Of a stretch of 64,000 nucleotides of DNA, positions 21,923-32,606 are shown one piece after another. Source of the DNA: Puccinia triticina. Lineage: Eukaryota; Basidiomycota; Pucciniomycetes; Pucciniales; Pucciniaceae. Within the stretch, counting starts at the first letter, position 1; each line of letters starts with the position of its first letter. Below the pieces are notes generated by a model that had not been told where the DNA came from, made no database searches, and saw nothing but the letters and a program-made list of their open reading frames with translations. Position numbers and translations under genes: made by a program. The stretch is from positions 3,002,001 to 3,066,000 of the forward strand of contig NC_070567.1 in NCBI RefSeq assembly GCF_026914185.1, in the 5' to 3' direction.

Positions 21923-23370
21923 CCACCCGCAAATGGGTGTGGTTTTCTCCGCAGCCACACCCAGTGGTTTTCCTGCGGAACTCACGCGGCCCCCCAAAAA
22001 CTCGTGCAGCTCCTGGACCCCCTAGCTGCGTATCATTTGGGGTGCTTATGGGGCGGACCGGTCATCAAGGAATACACCTCAATGACCGGAGCCTGCCGGT
22101 AATTGAGGTGTACAGGTGCCTTGATGACCGGAGCCAACCGGTCATCTAGGCAAACATCTTCATGACCCACCAACTGAATGGTCATTGAGGTTGTATAAAG
22201 GTACCTCAATGACCTTATGAACGGTCATTGAGGTCTACATAAACCTCGATGACTGGCCAGCTGGCTGGTCATTGAGGTAGAGCCAACCGATCATCAAGGC
22301 ATCAACCTTGATGACCGGAGCCGGCCGGTCATTTAGGTGTATGTATACCTCAATGACCATTTGAACGGTCATTGAGGTTTATGTAAGCTGGCTGGTCATT
22401 GAGGTAGAGCCAACCAATCATCAAGGCATAAACCTTGATGACCGGAGCCAGCTGGTCATCTGTATACCTCAATGACCATCTCAATTGAACGGTCATTGAG
22501 GTGTATGCCTTGATGACCAGTTGGCTCTGGTCATCAAGGACCTCAATGACCGGAGCCGGCCGGTCATCAAGGACCTCAATGACAGGAGCCGGCCGGTCAT
22601 CAAGGAACTCAATGACCGGAGCCGGCCGGTCATCTGCATACCACACCTCAATGACCGTCTCAATTGAGACAATCATCGAGGTGTATGTGTTGATGAACGG
22701 TTGGCTCCGGTCATCAAGGTACCTATGTAGCTCAATGGCCAGCCAGCTGGCCGGTCATTGCGGTTGTATGTATGTATACCTCAATGACCAGAGCTGGTGG
22801 TCATCAACACATAGAGAACATTCATCAAGGTGTGGTATCCAGATGACCGGCTGGCTCCGGTTATCCAGATGACTGGCTGGTTATCAAGGTGTATGCCTTG
22901 ATGATTGGTTGGCTCTGGTCATCAATTACCCATGTACCTCAATGACCAGCCAGCTGGCTGGTCATCAAGGTGTATGCATACCTTGGTCATCGAGGTTTAT
23001 GCCTTGATGATCGGTCGGCTCTACCTCAATGACCAGCCGGTTATCAAGGTTTATGTATACCTCAATGACTGTTCAGAAGTTGATTGAGGTACTTCTATAC
23101 AACCTCAATGACCATTCAGCTGGCCGGTCATCAAGATGTATGCCTAGATGACCGGTTGGCTCCGGTCATCAAGGCACCTGTACACCTCAATGACCTGCCG
23201 GCTCCGGTCATTGAGGTGTATGCCTTGATGAAAGGTCCGCCCCATAAGCACCCTAAATGATATGCAGCTAGGGGGTCCTGGGGCCGCATGAGTTTTTGGG
23301 GGGCTGCGCGAGTTCCGCAGGAAAACCACTGGGTGTGGCTGCGGAGAAAACCACACCCATTTGCGGGTGG
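21923..23370. mobile_element. Inner foldback element with 140-bp arms and 7-bp target duplication
   Basis: The arms are inverted copies of about 140 bp (left 21923-22065, right 23230-23370), starting CCACCCGCAAATGGGTGTGG and including CACACCCAGTGG. TGGCATA is directly repeated at 21916-21922 and 23371-23377. Between the arms are about 30 units built on TCAATGACCGG and CCGGTCATCAAGG in both orientations, some exactly 33 bp apart (22541, 22574), others about 40-45 bp. There is no coding capacity. The same arms bound the element at 26300-27626. Confidence 0.75.
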
Positions 23371-23689
23371 TGGCATAGTTGGAGAGGGTTACCTATAGGG
23401 CTCTCGCTTCAGCTAGTATTGATGCAGTTGCCTACCTGGAGGCTGTGCTGAAGCCCAATTGGGGGCAACTCATTTTTTTGTCCCAAATGAAGTGTAGAGA
23501 CCATCCAGCGGATGGTCGTTCAATCATCTGCTAAATGTTCCTGGTCCGTACATGGGATGGGTTGTCCAAAACATCCAACGCGAGGGAAGTACAATATCCG
23601 TCCAAAGGATGGACCCCCCCGCGCCAGAGCCGGACAGCCAAAGGTGCAACCATTGGTCCAACCAATGGATGTCCTGGATGGCCTGTGGT

Positions 23690-24440
23690 GTACTCAATTG
23701 ATGACCAGTACAGACCTGAGCAGCCATCAAGTGTTGTGTCACTCAATGGTTGGTACAGAACCAACTCGCCATCAAGTGTTTTGTCACTCAATGGCTGGTA
23801 GTAGTACAAACCCAACCGGCCATCAAGTGTTGCACTGTTGTGTCACTCGATGGCCAGCCCAAACCCAACCATTCATCAAGTGTTGTGTCACTCAATTGCT
23901 GGTACAGACCCAACCAGCCATTGAGTGTTGTGTCACTCAGTGGCCGGTATAGACCCAACTGGCCATCAAGTATTGTGTCACTCAATGGCCGGTACAAACC
24001 CAACCGGTCATTGAGTGTTGTGTCACTCAATGGTCGGTACAGACCCAACTGGCCATTGAGTGTTTTTTCACTCAATGGCTGGTAGTAGTACAAACCCAAC
24101 CGGCCATTGAGTGTTGCACTGTTGTGTGACTCAATGGCCGGCCCCAACCCAACCGTTCATCGAGTGTTGTGTCACTCAATGGCCGGTATAGACCCAACGG
24201 GCCATCAAGTATTGTGTCACTCAATGGCCGGTACAAACCCAACCGGCTATCAAGTGTTGTGGCACTCAATGGTCGGTACAAACCCAACCGGCCAGTGAGT
24301 GTTGTGTCACTCAATGGCCGGTACAAACCCAACCGGCCATCAAGTGTTGTGTCACTCAATGGCTGGTACAGACCCAACTATTGAGTTGCGTGCGTGATCA
24401 CGGACCAATTGAGTGTGTGCCGGCTACCACACTCGATGAC
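23690..24440. repeat. 45-bp tandem array
   Basis: About 16 units with a period of exactly 45 bp where measured (24259, 24304, 24349). Each holds an imperfect palindrome, GGCCGGTAC.AACCCAACCGGCC in pattern, and a TGTTGTGTCACTCAA spacer. Apparent open frames through it on both strands follow from a 15-codon repeat without stops. Confidence 0.9.
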
Positions 24441-25159
24441 CGGTATGCGGGTGTGATTGGGGATAGGTGAAAACACCCTCTAAGCAGTGTTTCTGACCAG
24501 TTTCCTGCTCCTGGACCTGATCTCCTGGAGCCTTTTTTGAAGAAGGAAATCAGGTCCGCAGGAGAGGTTCCAGGTCCATTTTTCTTCCTGATTCCTGGGA
24601 CCTGCGCAACCTGATTTTCAACTTTGAAACCCCCTAATATTGACTATCCCAGCGGGGCTTTTCGAGGGGTTTTTCTCAGAGTTGGCACAAATGGCGGTCG
24701 TGGAGAAATCAGGAGAGGAACTAGCCGGCAGAAGAATGCCAGTAGCACAAGGAAAAACCAAGCAAGGGGAGTGAGAGATGGCACACCTGAGAGCCTCTGA
24801 TGGAGCTGATTGTTGGTCACCAGTTGCCAACTGTCTTACAGCCAAAATTCTCATTGCCACCATATCCCAATAGCTTCCCTGTGAAAAAAACTCAAGAAAG
24901 TGCTGTCAGTTGACATGCGCAATCCAGGTTCAGACTTCAATTTCATCCAGGTTTATTCCATGATTTATCACGGGGTAGCTCAGCTTTGAAAGAACATAGT
25001 GAGCTTTGGCTCAGACAGTAGTTCAGTGTTGGACTTGGTGCACAGTCTTTGCATGTACCAAGCATATACCTCAACACCTGCACAGTACTGCTCACTTTTC
25101 ACCAACAAGGGGATGTATGTACATACACATACATACATACATACAAGCCCTTGTAAACC

Positions 25160-26135
25160 AGCCCTTGGGAGGAATCCCTCCATGTCAACAAGGATACACA
25201 CCCATGTCAGCCAGGAGGAATATCTCTTGGTCAAAAAGGGCATACATGCGCGCATAAGTATGTTGACCAGGAGGAATCCCTCCCAGCCAACAACCATATA
25301 CAACAGTGTCAACCGGGAGGAATCCCTCACAGCCAATAAACATACACATTGGTCAACAAATATATACAAACGTGTTGACCAGGAGAATCCCTCACGGTCA
25401 ACAGCCATTCACAACATTTGACTGGGAGGAATCTCTCATGGTCAATGAATCTATACTCTAGTTGACCAGGAGGCATTACTAGTTGACCGGGCAGAATGCC
25501 TCCTGTATGATGACTATACACACTAGTTGACCGGGAGGGATTCCTCCCGGTTGATTGGGAGGAATGCCTTCTGGTCAATGATTATACACACTAGTCGACC
25601 GGGAGGAATCCCTCCCGTTTGATGAATCTATACTCTAGTTGACCGGGCGGAATGCCTCCCGGTCAATGACTATGCACACTAGTTGACCAGGAGGTATTCC
25701 TCCCGCTCAATGACTATGTACTCTATTTGACCAGGAGGGATTCCTCCCGGTCTTTGACTATGTACTCTAGTCAACCGGGAGGAATGCCTTCCGGTTGAAA
25801 GCTATTTGCAATAGTTGACAGGGATGAATCCCTCCCGGCCAAAGACTGTATACTCGAGTTGACTGGGCGGAATGCCTCCTGGTCAATGACTATACACACT
25901 AGTCAAACGATTCCTCCTGTTCAATGAATAAGTACTGTAATCAACCGGGAGGGATTCTATACACACCTCCCAGTCGATGACTATGTACTCTAGTCAATTG
26001 GGAGGAGTTCTTTCTGGTTGATGATTATACACACTAGTCAACCGGCAGGAATCCCTCCCGTTTGATTAATCTATACACTAGTCAACCGGGAGGATTCTTC
26101 CCGGTTGACAGCTATTTGCAACAGTTGACTGGGAG
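25160..26135. repeat. 44-bp tandem array of GTTGACCGGGAGG palindromes
   Basis: About 22 units, exactly 44 bp apart where measured (25641, 25685, 25729, 25773). The core GACCGGGAGG-AATCC-CTCCCGGTC is a palindrome; the spacer (TGACTATACACACTAGT or TGACTATGTACTCTAG) is weakly palindromic. The left end starts in a CATA microsatellite (about 25115-25145). Confidence 0.9.
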
Positions 26136-26299
26136 CACCTGTGTCAATCCGATTCTTCCGTTTTAAACCAAAGATAAATTTGCCATTATCTTTGGTTTGG
26201 AACCGATGGGAGGGCGGAGCTGGATGGAGCTGATTGGAGCTGGCCTGGGTAATAAATTCCCCCAAACAGCCCCAGGCAGAAAATGTTTCATAGCCTACA

Positions 26300-27626
26300 C
26301 CACCTGCAAATGGGTGTGGTTTTCTCCGCAGCCACACCCAGTGGTTTTCCAACTGAACTCGCGCGGCCCCCGGGAACCATCATTCGGGGTAAACATAACA
26401 CGCCCGGGCCGGTCATCTGGCTGGTCACATGACGACCAGCCAAGTTGTACAGCTTGATGAACGGCGAGCCGCGGGTCATCAGGACGCACTGATGACCGGA
26501 CAGCTGGGTGGTCATCAAGGTATACATGCCTCAATGACTGGTCAGACGGCTGGTCGTCAAGGCAGACAGCTCGATGACTGGAGCCGGCCGGTCATCAAGA
26601 CGGTAGACACTCAATGACCGGCCATCTAATCGGTCATTAAGGCACAGATACAACTCGATCACCGGCCAGCTGGCTGGTCATCGAGGTGTCCTTGATGTCA
26701 AGGTACATGTACCTTGATGACCAGCCATCTGAGCAGTCATCAAGGTATACACCTCAATGACCGGCCAACTGGCTGGCCATCAACATATGTACCTCGATGA
26801 CCAGCCAGCCGGCTGGTCTTCGAGGTATGAATGTACCTTGATGAACCGACCCGAGCTGGCCGGTCATCAAGGTGTATGCCTTAATGGCCAGTTGGCTCCG
26901 GTCATCAATGATCAAGGCCTTGATGACCGGCCGGCTCCGGTCATCAATGATCCAGCCTTGATGACAGGGATGATCAAGGTGTATGCCTTGACGACCGGCC
27001 TGCTCCGGTCATCAAGGTGCCTGTATACCTCGACGACCAGCCAGCTGACCGGTCATCGAGGTACAATTTTGATGGCCAGCCAGTTGGCCGGTCATTGAGG
27101 TGTATACCTTGATGACTGGTCAGACGGCTGGCCATCGAGGTATACATGTACCTCGATGACCGGAGCCAGCCGGTCATCAAGGACACTTCAATGACCAGCC
27201 AGCTGGCCGGTCTGAGGTGATCGAGGTGTATCCTTGATGACCGGTCATTGATCAGTGTCTGCCTTCTTGATGACCGGCCGGCTCCGGTCATTGAGCTGTC
27301 TGCCTTGATGACCAGCCGTCTGACCAGTCATTGAGGCATGTATAGCTCGATGACCGGCCAGCTGTCCGGTCATCGGTGTGTCCTGATGACCCGCGGCTGT
27401 CCGGTCATCGGTGTGTCCTGATGACCCGCGGCTCGCCGGTCATCAAGTTGCACAACTTGGCTGGTCGTCATTTGACCAGCCAGATGAACGGCCCGGGTGA
27501 GTTATGTGTATCATCACCCCGAATGATGGTTTCCGGGGGCCGCACAAGTTTTCCGGGGGCCGCGCGAGTTCCAAGGGAAAACCACTGGCTGTGGCTGCGG
27601 AGAAAACCACACCCATTTGCAGGTGG
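26300..27626. mobile_element. Inner foldback element, second copy
   Basis: Same arms as 21923-23370 (CCACCTGCAAATGGGTGTGG at the left, its complement at the right) and the same ATGACCGG/CCGGTCATCAAGG units inside, here mostly 40-44 bp apart (26712, 26752, 26792, 26836). I found no target duplication, so one flank may have changed after insertion. Confidence 0.75.
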
Positions 27627-27633
27627 TGCTAGT

Positions 27634-27690
27634 GGTTTGCAGCTCTGCTGCAAACCAGGTAATAGGCAGGTTGCTGGTTCAATCCCCCCT
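27634..27690 (+). other. tRNA-like (SINE-like) segment, weak
   Basis: A B-box-like GGTTCAATCCC lies at about 27674-27684, some 45 bases after an A-box-like TAGTGGTTTG, with a TTTGCAG..CTGCAAA hairpin between. It does not fold into a full tRNA by eye. It could be a tRNA-derived SINE head; the G-rich tail that follows would be its 3' part. Confidence 0.25.
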
Positions 27691-27725
27691 GTCCCCATCC
27701 CCCATTTGGGGGATAGGGGGCAGGT

Positions 27726-27787
27726 TTTAGGGGATAGGTTTAGGGGTTAGGGGTTAGGGGTTAGGGATTAGGGATTAGGGGTTAGGA
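27726..27787 (+). repeat. Interstitial telomere-like repeats
   Basis: Imperfect TTAGGGG/TTAGGGA units, about nine in a row. TTAGGG is the telomere repeat of most basidiomycetes. They lie inside the compound element, just after its inner foldback element. Confidence 0.7.
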
Positions 27788-27964
27788 GGGATATGAAAAA
27801 AAAACTTGGGCAATACTGGTCAGAAGCGTGTGGTAACCTTTTTTTCCGCAGTTCTGACACAGCTCCTCCCAGCTCCATCCAGCTCCGCCACCCCATCGGT
27901 TCCAAACCAAAGATAATGGAGAATTTATCTTTGGTTTAAAGCCGATGGATTGAATACCCATGTC

Positions 27965-28235
27965 TCACTGGGAGGCCAGTCAACAAGTGTGTACAGTCGT
28001 TGAACGGAAGGGATTCCTCCCAGTCAACTGTTGCAAATAGCTGTTGATTCCTCCCAGTTGACTAGAGTATAGATTCATTGACCGGGAGCAATTCCTCCCA
28101 ATCAACGGTTGTGAATAGCTGTTGACCAGGAGGGATCCGGTTGACTGGGGTATGTAGTTGTTGACCAGGAGGGATCCCTCCCGGTTGAATGTTGTGTATT
28201 ATCATGTCAACTTAGAGGGATCCCTCAAACTCATG
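27965..28235. repeat. Right-hand GTTGACCGGGAGG array
   Basis: Four to six decayed units of the same 44-bp type as at 25160-26135 (GTTGACCAGGAGGGATCC, TTCCTCCCAGTTGACTAG), placed symmetrically in the right arm of the compound element. Confidence 0.8.
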
Positions 28236-28533
28236 ACAAGGGCTGGTATTACATCATCAACCCCATGTATACAAAATATGGCTTAGGCTGGAGTGGCTGG
28301 GCTGCCCAGCTGGCTTGGCAAACCTTGGGTGTCCCAGCTGAGTGTTTGCCTGAGGGCTCAGAGTCTTCTGTTTTGTATACCTCAGTCAAGTGCAATATGC
28401 ACTAAAATTAAGTTGAGCACCTTCCAAATATTCCTGGAATTCATTTGTATGGGACTGGTATCAACTATGAATGGACTCAAGTATGCTGCATGTCAACTGA
28501 CAGCAGTTTCTTGAGTTTTTTTTCATAGTGCTT

Positions 28534-29040
28534 GGTACCTGGGCCCTGGTAATCAAAATGTAACACCACCAGGCTGGACAACACCTGGTCAATTGCCCGC
28601 TCTTGCGCAAAGAAAACTACTCCCGCAACCACCAGGCTGTTGCTGGGGAGACTCATTGTTGCCCAGATACTTGTCAGAGCTGGAAGCGTTGCTGGCAGGG
28701 ATGCAATAGTAAGGGTTAGTCTGTCATTGGGATGGAGGCCTACCAGGGCAATGGGTCAGTGCGTGAGCTGTGTGGAATCAGATTTGGTTGGAAAGGCCAC
28801 GGCATACATAGCTTTTACATGCAATCTAATTTGTATCTTTGGCTGAAGAAAACTGCCCAGTATGAAATCAGAGTGGGCATTTGGTGGCAGATGCAGGGGC
28901 TTGCCGTTAGCGGCAACCGGAGAATGAGTCGTGTGTCATTAGGCTGTGGTCAGGGCTGAACGGGTGTGTGGACAATGGTTGACATGACCAGGTAACGTTG
29001 GAAGGTTGGCAAGCGCTGTGCAGGAGCCAGTGTTCTATGA
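28534..29040. other. No feature seen
   Basis: The open frames here have no domain and no splice-consistent extension. Confidence 0.4.
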
Positions 29041-29048
29041 AAGAGGGT

Positions 29049-29911
29049 AGAGAATCTGCCGCTGGACCCGGGTGCCGCACCCGTTTTACCTGAAAAATAG
29101 GCACCCGCACCCGTACCCGGCACCTGCCGGCGGGTGCCGCGGGTGTACCGGCGGTGTACCGGCGGGTGCCGCCGAAAGGATCCCTTCCGTGAGACGAGGC
29201 TGTTGTAGTCTTGTCGTCCGCAAGGGATCCGCGGACAACGAGGCTACAACAGCCTCGTCGCTCGCAAGGGATCCGCGGACGACGAGGCTACAACAGCCTC
29301 GTCGCTCGCAAGTGATCCCTTGCGGATGACGAGGCTGTATCTTGTCGTCCGCAAGGGTTCACTTGCGGACGACGAGGCTACAACTCGTTGTCCGCAAGTG
29401 ATCCCTTGCGGACGACGAGATACAGCCTCCTCGTCCGCAAGGGATCCCTTCCGGGAGACGAGGCTGTTGTAGCCTCGTCCTCCGCGAGGGATCCGGACGA
29501 CGAGGCCACAACAGCCTCGTCTCACTGAAGGGATCCCTCCCGGACGACGAGGCTGCAACAGCCTCGTCTCCCGGAAGGGATTCCTCCCAGACGACGAGGC
29601 TACAACAGCCTTGTCTCCCGGAAGGGATTCCTCCCGGACGACGAGGCTACAACAGCCTCGTCTCCCGGAAGGGATTCCTCCCGGACGACGAGGCTATGCT
29701 GTAGCCTCTTCGTCTGGACGACCCAAACTCCGCCGCATCCGGGGGAGCTGGGGCGGTACCTGGGCAGGTACCCGGGTGCCGCACCCGTTTTACCCAAAAA
29801 ACAGGCACCCGTACCCGCACCCGGCACCCGCGCGCGGGTGCGGGGCGGGTGCCGGAGGTACCTGCCAACGGGTGCCGGGTACCTGCCGCGGGTCCAACGG
29901 CAGATTCTCTA
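29049..29911. mobile_element. hAT-type non-autonomous element with 8-bp target duplication
   Basis: The ends are inverted copies starting TAGAGAATCTGCCG then (C/T)TGGACCCG, and AAAGAGGG is directly repeated at 29041-29048 and 29912-29919. TA(G)AG ends with an 8-bp duplication are typical of hAT transposons. Just inside each end is a CACCCG/CGGGTGCC-rich segment of about 100 bp, again mirrored. The centre (29160-29715) is a 47-bp hairpin array. There is no coding capacity. Confidence 0.9.
29160..29715. repeat. 47-bp tandem array of double-hairpin units
   Basis: About 11 units; period exactly 47 bp where measured (29581, 29628, 29675). Each unit has the palindromes GACGAGGCTACAACAGCCTCGTC and TCCCGGAAGGGATTCCTCCCGGA in pattern. 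The left units use a GCAAGGGATCC variant of the second palindrome. Confidence 0.9.
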
Positions 29912-31918
29912 AAAGAGGGGCACTCTTCAAGCTGTTAATCCCCAGGATGTTCCCCAAGCTGTAATTCCAGCCGGGGGTCAGTCTCAACCCTCCGCTGTTG
30001 CACTTGCGCAGTTTGAGGGTTAATTCTTGATGAACCCCCTTTGTGATTGCCTTAAATGCGGCATGCTGGGGGTTATCTGCCCAATACTTGCAACCTCTCT
30101 AGAGGAGGATGGGTATTGGGTCTGGTGTTGTTGTTTGGCTCTATTGTTTTCTTATTATTATTTTGTAGGGGAATTTCAGCGGCGGCAATGACAAGACTAC
30201 TGTCTTGTGAAGCCTCCACGCATTGTGAGGTTTCACAAGGAGTATCACAGATCATCCAAGTATCTGTTCCCGTTCTCACTTCCCCCTCCTAGCCGGCAGA
30301 AATCCCATCGACCATATCTCTCCCGGCTAGGTAAGCCGTTTCATTGTTTCTTTCTACCTTTCTCTATTAGTGTTCCATGTTCATGTACTCACAAGAGATC
30401 CCATCAACCATCTCTCCTGGCTAGCTTTTCTCCCCCTTTGCAATATTAGCCCCGTGAACCAGACTCGTCCGCGAGACCCCGTCACCTGCCTCCTGCGCCC
30501 CGAGTACTGCACAGTGAAGGACTCAATAATTGAGTCCTTACATGTCTTCTAGCTACGCCGGCTGCAAAGATTATTTATAAGGATAGTTAGGTAAAAAAAG
30601 GGTACAGTGATTGGTAGATACTAATCACCGGTGGAAGCTTTAGATAATAATTTTTATATATTTTTATTACGGAGGGGCTTGACTTAGTGAAAATTCAAGG
30701 GTATTTAAGTGCCCTCTGTTTAGAATTTCAGGGCCTGCAGGGCAGGGGTGTTTTGGATTGCCTGAAGCAGCGGGGGCCTGAGTTACAAGTGTGATTTTCT
30801 GGGATAACCCCATCTGGAATCTGGGAAGATTCCAGAAGATAATTAAGGAAAGGGGAACTCACTTGTAATACCCCAGTCCTCTTCCTTAGAGTAACAAAAA
30901 GAAACACGTCAAAAGGGCGCGCACTGGGAAATGTTGTGAAGGTCAGAACTTCAATCTGATACTGGCTTCTGAAACATTATAGGTTCTTCAAGGTAAGAGT
31001 CAAGGAACAGATAGTACGGTGTCAAGAGTCGGGGTGGATGAAGATGCTTTCTTTTCTTTCTTTGCGGAAAGAGTTCATGCTTTTTATACTCTATGGTCTG
31101 GGTCTTTTTTACCGTAGAGGTCTAAGTCTCTAGGGCTAGTCCGTGACTTTTACGGGAGCTCATCTTTCTGTCATACCTTCAGTAACAAAGATGAACTCTT
31201 CTCTGACAGGGGCTCATTGTCTTGGCATAAATTACTAAGATAAGCGCTTCCTACTAGGATGAGCACTCGTGATTCAGTGATTCTAGTAGCAATATCTCAA
31301 ACAAGTTTGCTAACATAATTACACATGTACAAGTGGTTGGAGCGCCTGGTAGCAACTCCATGTCACAACTGTGCATGCGCGCCATAACTCTCATTGAGTC
31401 GCGGGACCCAATTGTAATTCATTGAGTTGCGGGACCCAATTGTAATTCATTGAGTCGCGGGACCTACCCAATCGTAATTCATTGAGTCGCGGGACTCAAT
31501 AGTTTACACACTTGGAAGATTGAACCTAATTCATTGAGTTGTGGGACTCAATTGGAGGAACTTAGAGCTTGCATATCAACTTCATGCTCAAATAATTTGA
31601 GATGTAGAAAAGGTGGACTTTTAGGTCAGCTGCATTGACTCTAAGGTTGACAGGTTGTAACTTGCAATCATAGTTGCAGACATTTAACTTTTTGGCTTAG
31701 GTACTCTTTCAATTTGTAGTTGCGCCTCCTTATTACTTTTTTCAGGGAGGCTTATCCTTTCTTTTTGAGTAGTTTTCTTATTTATTTATTTTATACACGT
31801 AAATGAAACACTTTTTTATGTTTTTTTTATTTGTTCAGCTAGCTCTGATACAGTAGCTAGCTGACAGGGAAACCCTTGATCTTTGTTTTTGTGATTGTCT
31901 GTCTTTAATAAACTTAGA
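29912..31918 (-). mobile_element. Remains of a Helitron 5' half, with unassigned insert
   Basis: At 31898-31918 the minus strand reads TCTAAGTTTATTAAAGACAG, preceded by A: the same 5' terminus as the Helitrons ending at 42487 and 45146 and starting at 52418. At 29930-30015 is a piece of the same family's GC-rich internal region (TCAACCCTCCGCTGTTGCAC). Between them, 30050-31390 is non-coding DNA that could be a decayed LTR or another element; it has a perfect 11-bp hairpin at 30517-30539 (AAGGACTCAAT-A-ATTGAGTCCTT). The matching 3' end is not assigned. Confidence 0.45.
31393..31560. repeat. 28-bp palindromic tandem repeats (ATTGAGTCGCGGGACTCAAT)
   Basis: Units start at 31393, 31421 and 31449 (28 bp apart) and at 31481 after a 4-bp insertion; a further one lies near 31538. 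Each is a small hairpin, ATTGAGTC-GCG-GGACYCAAT. Confidence 0.85.
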
Positions 31919-32606
31919 TAAATGGCCCAGAAAACCAACTCATTGGCGCGCCGGGCCGCGATGTCAGATTGAAATTTCACTGACGTGTCACAAGCCCATC
32001 AAATGTTCACACTTGACTTATAGCTTGCAATCATTCCAAACTTCCACGTAATCAGTCCAGAACCAGTCTCACTTGCTGCTCACAATCAACTCTCACCCTC
32101 AAGATCAATCTTGACTAGATGAAACTTTCATTGTTGTGAGATTAGATTAGATCTCAACTGCGACACCTGTCACAGCTTGTGTACATAGTCCATTTAGCTC
32201 TCTTTCCTCTCTGTGTGATGAAATTATTGATTATTGCAAGCTACACTCTCAACATTCATCATTGAATAGATTCACCAACGCCTGTGCTCATTGCTGTGAT
32301 TTTCTTCACTAGCCAGTTGCCCAATACTCATTCAAATTAATCAACTAAATAGGAGTCAAATCAGGGGGAGCTCAAGAGGCACTTTCACCAATTTTATTTG
32401 TTCTACATTTACTCATTTCCTTATCTTTCAGTTTCTGTCTTATGTTTCTTGAAATTGTGAACATTGTCTGACATACATCCTGTAAGTGTTGACAATGGCA
32501 CCATAGCCTCCATTGGATTCTTGGTGGTGGATTTGGATTTGGTCATATTTTATACCCTCTATTAAAATTTCTGGTAGAAATATTACACTTGACAGAATCA
32601 TAATTA
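31919..32606. other. No gene recognised
   Basis: AT-rich, no domain or array seen. It separates two Helitrons. Confidence 0.4.

Larger units (their letters stand above)
21053..24634. mobile_element. Compound inverted-repeat element 1 (3.6 kb) filled with hairpin arrays
   Basis: The ends are inverted copies for about 50 bp: GGGGGTTTCAAAGTTGAAA then TCAGGTCGCGCAG on the left, and the complement of GGGGGTTTCAAAGTTGAAA then ATCAGGTTGCGCAG on the right. Inside, in order, are a GTCCAATGGAC array (21370-21815), a second inverted-repeat element (21923-23370) and a 45-bp array (23690-24440). There is no coding sequence. I could not find an exact target duplication; weak similarity extends a few bases past the ends, so the true boundary may lie slightly further out. 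Confidence 0.7.
24877..28530. mobile_element. Compound CACTA-like element 2 (3.65 kb), 3-bp target duplication
   Basis: The left end CCCTGTGAAAAAAACTCAAG and the right end, complement of CACTATGAAAAAAAACTCAAG, continue as inverted copies through CTGCTGTCAGTTGACATGC. CTT flanks both ends (24874-24876, 28531-28533). Moving inward come a 44-bp array (25160-26135) mirrored by a shorter one (27965-28235), then inverted copies of an AACCAAAGATAA/TTATCTTTGGTT segment with an AGCTGGATGGAGCTG stretch (26145-26260 against 27850-27955), then an inner foldback element (26300-27626). No transposase. The first base of the left end differs from CACTA (CCC for CAC), so this copy may be decayed. Confidence 0.8.

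Noticed and set aside
23512..24384. Open frames across the 45-bp array
   Set aside because: 45 bp is 15 codons, so any stop-free frame continues through the array. Repetitive peptide on both strands, no independent support.
21370..29715. CRISPR-like arrays
   Set aside because: Units are contiguous, with no unique spacers, in a eukaryotic genome with spliceosomal introns. The palindromic repeats are tandem transposon DNA.
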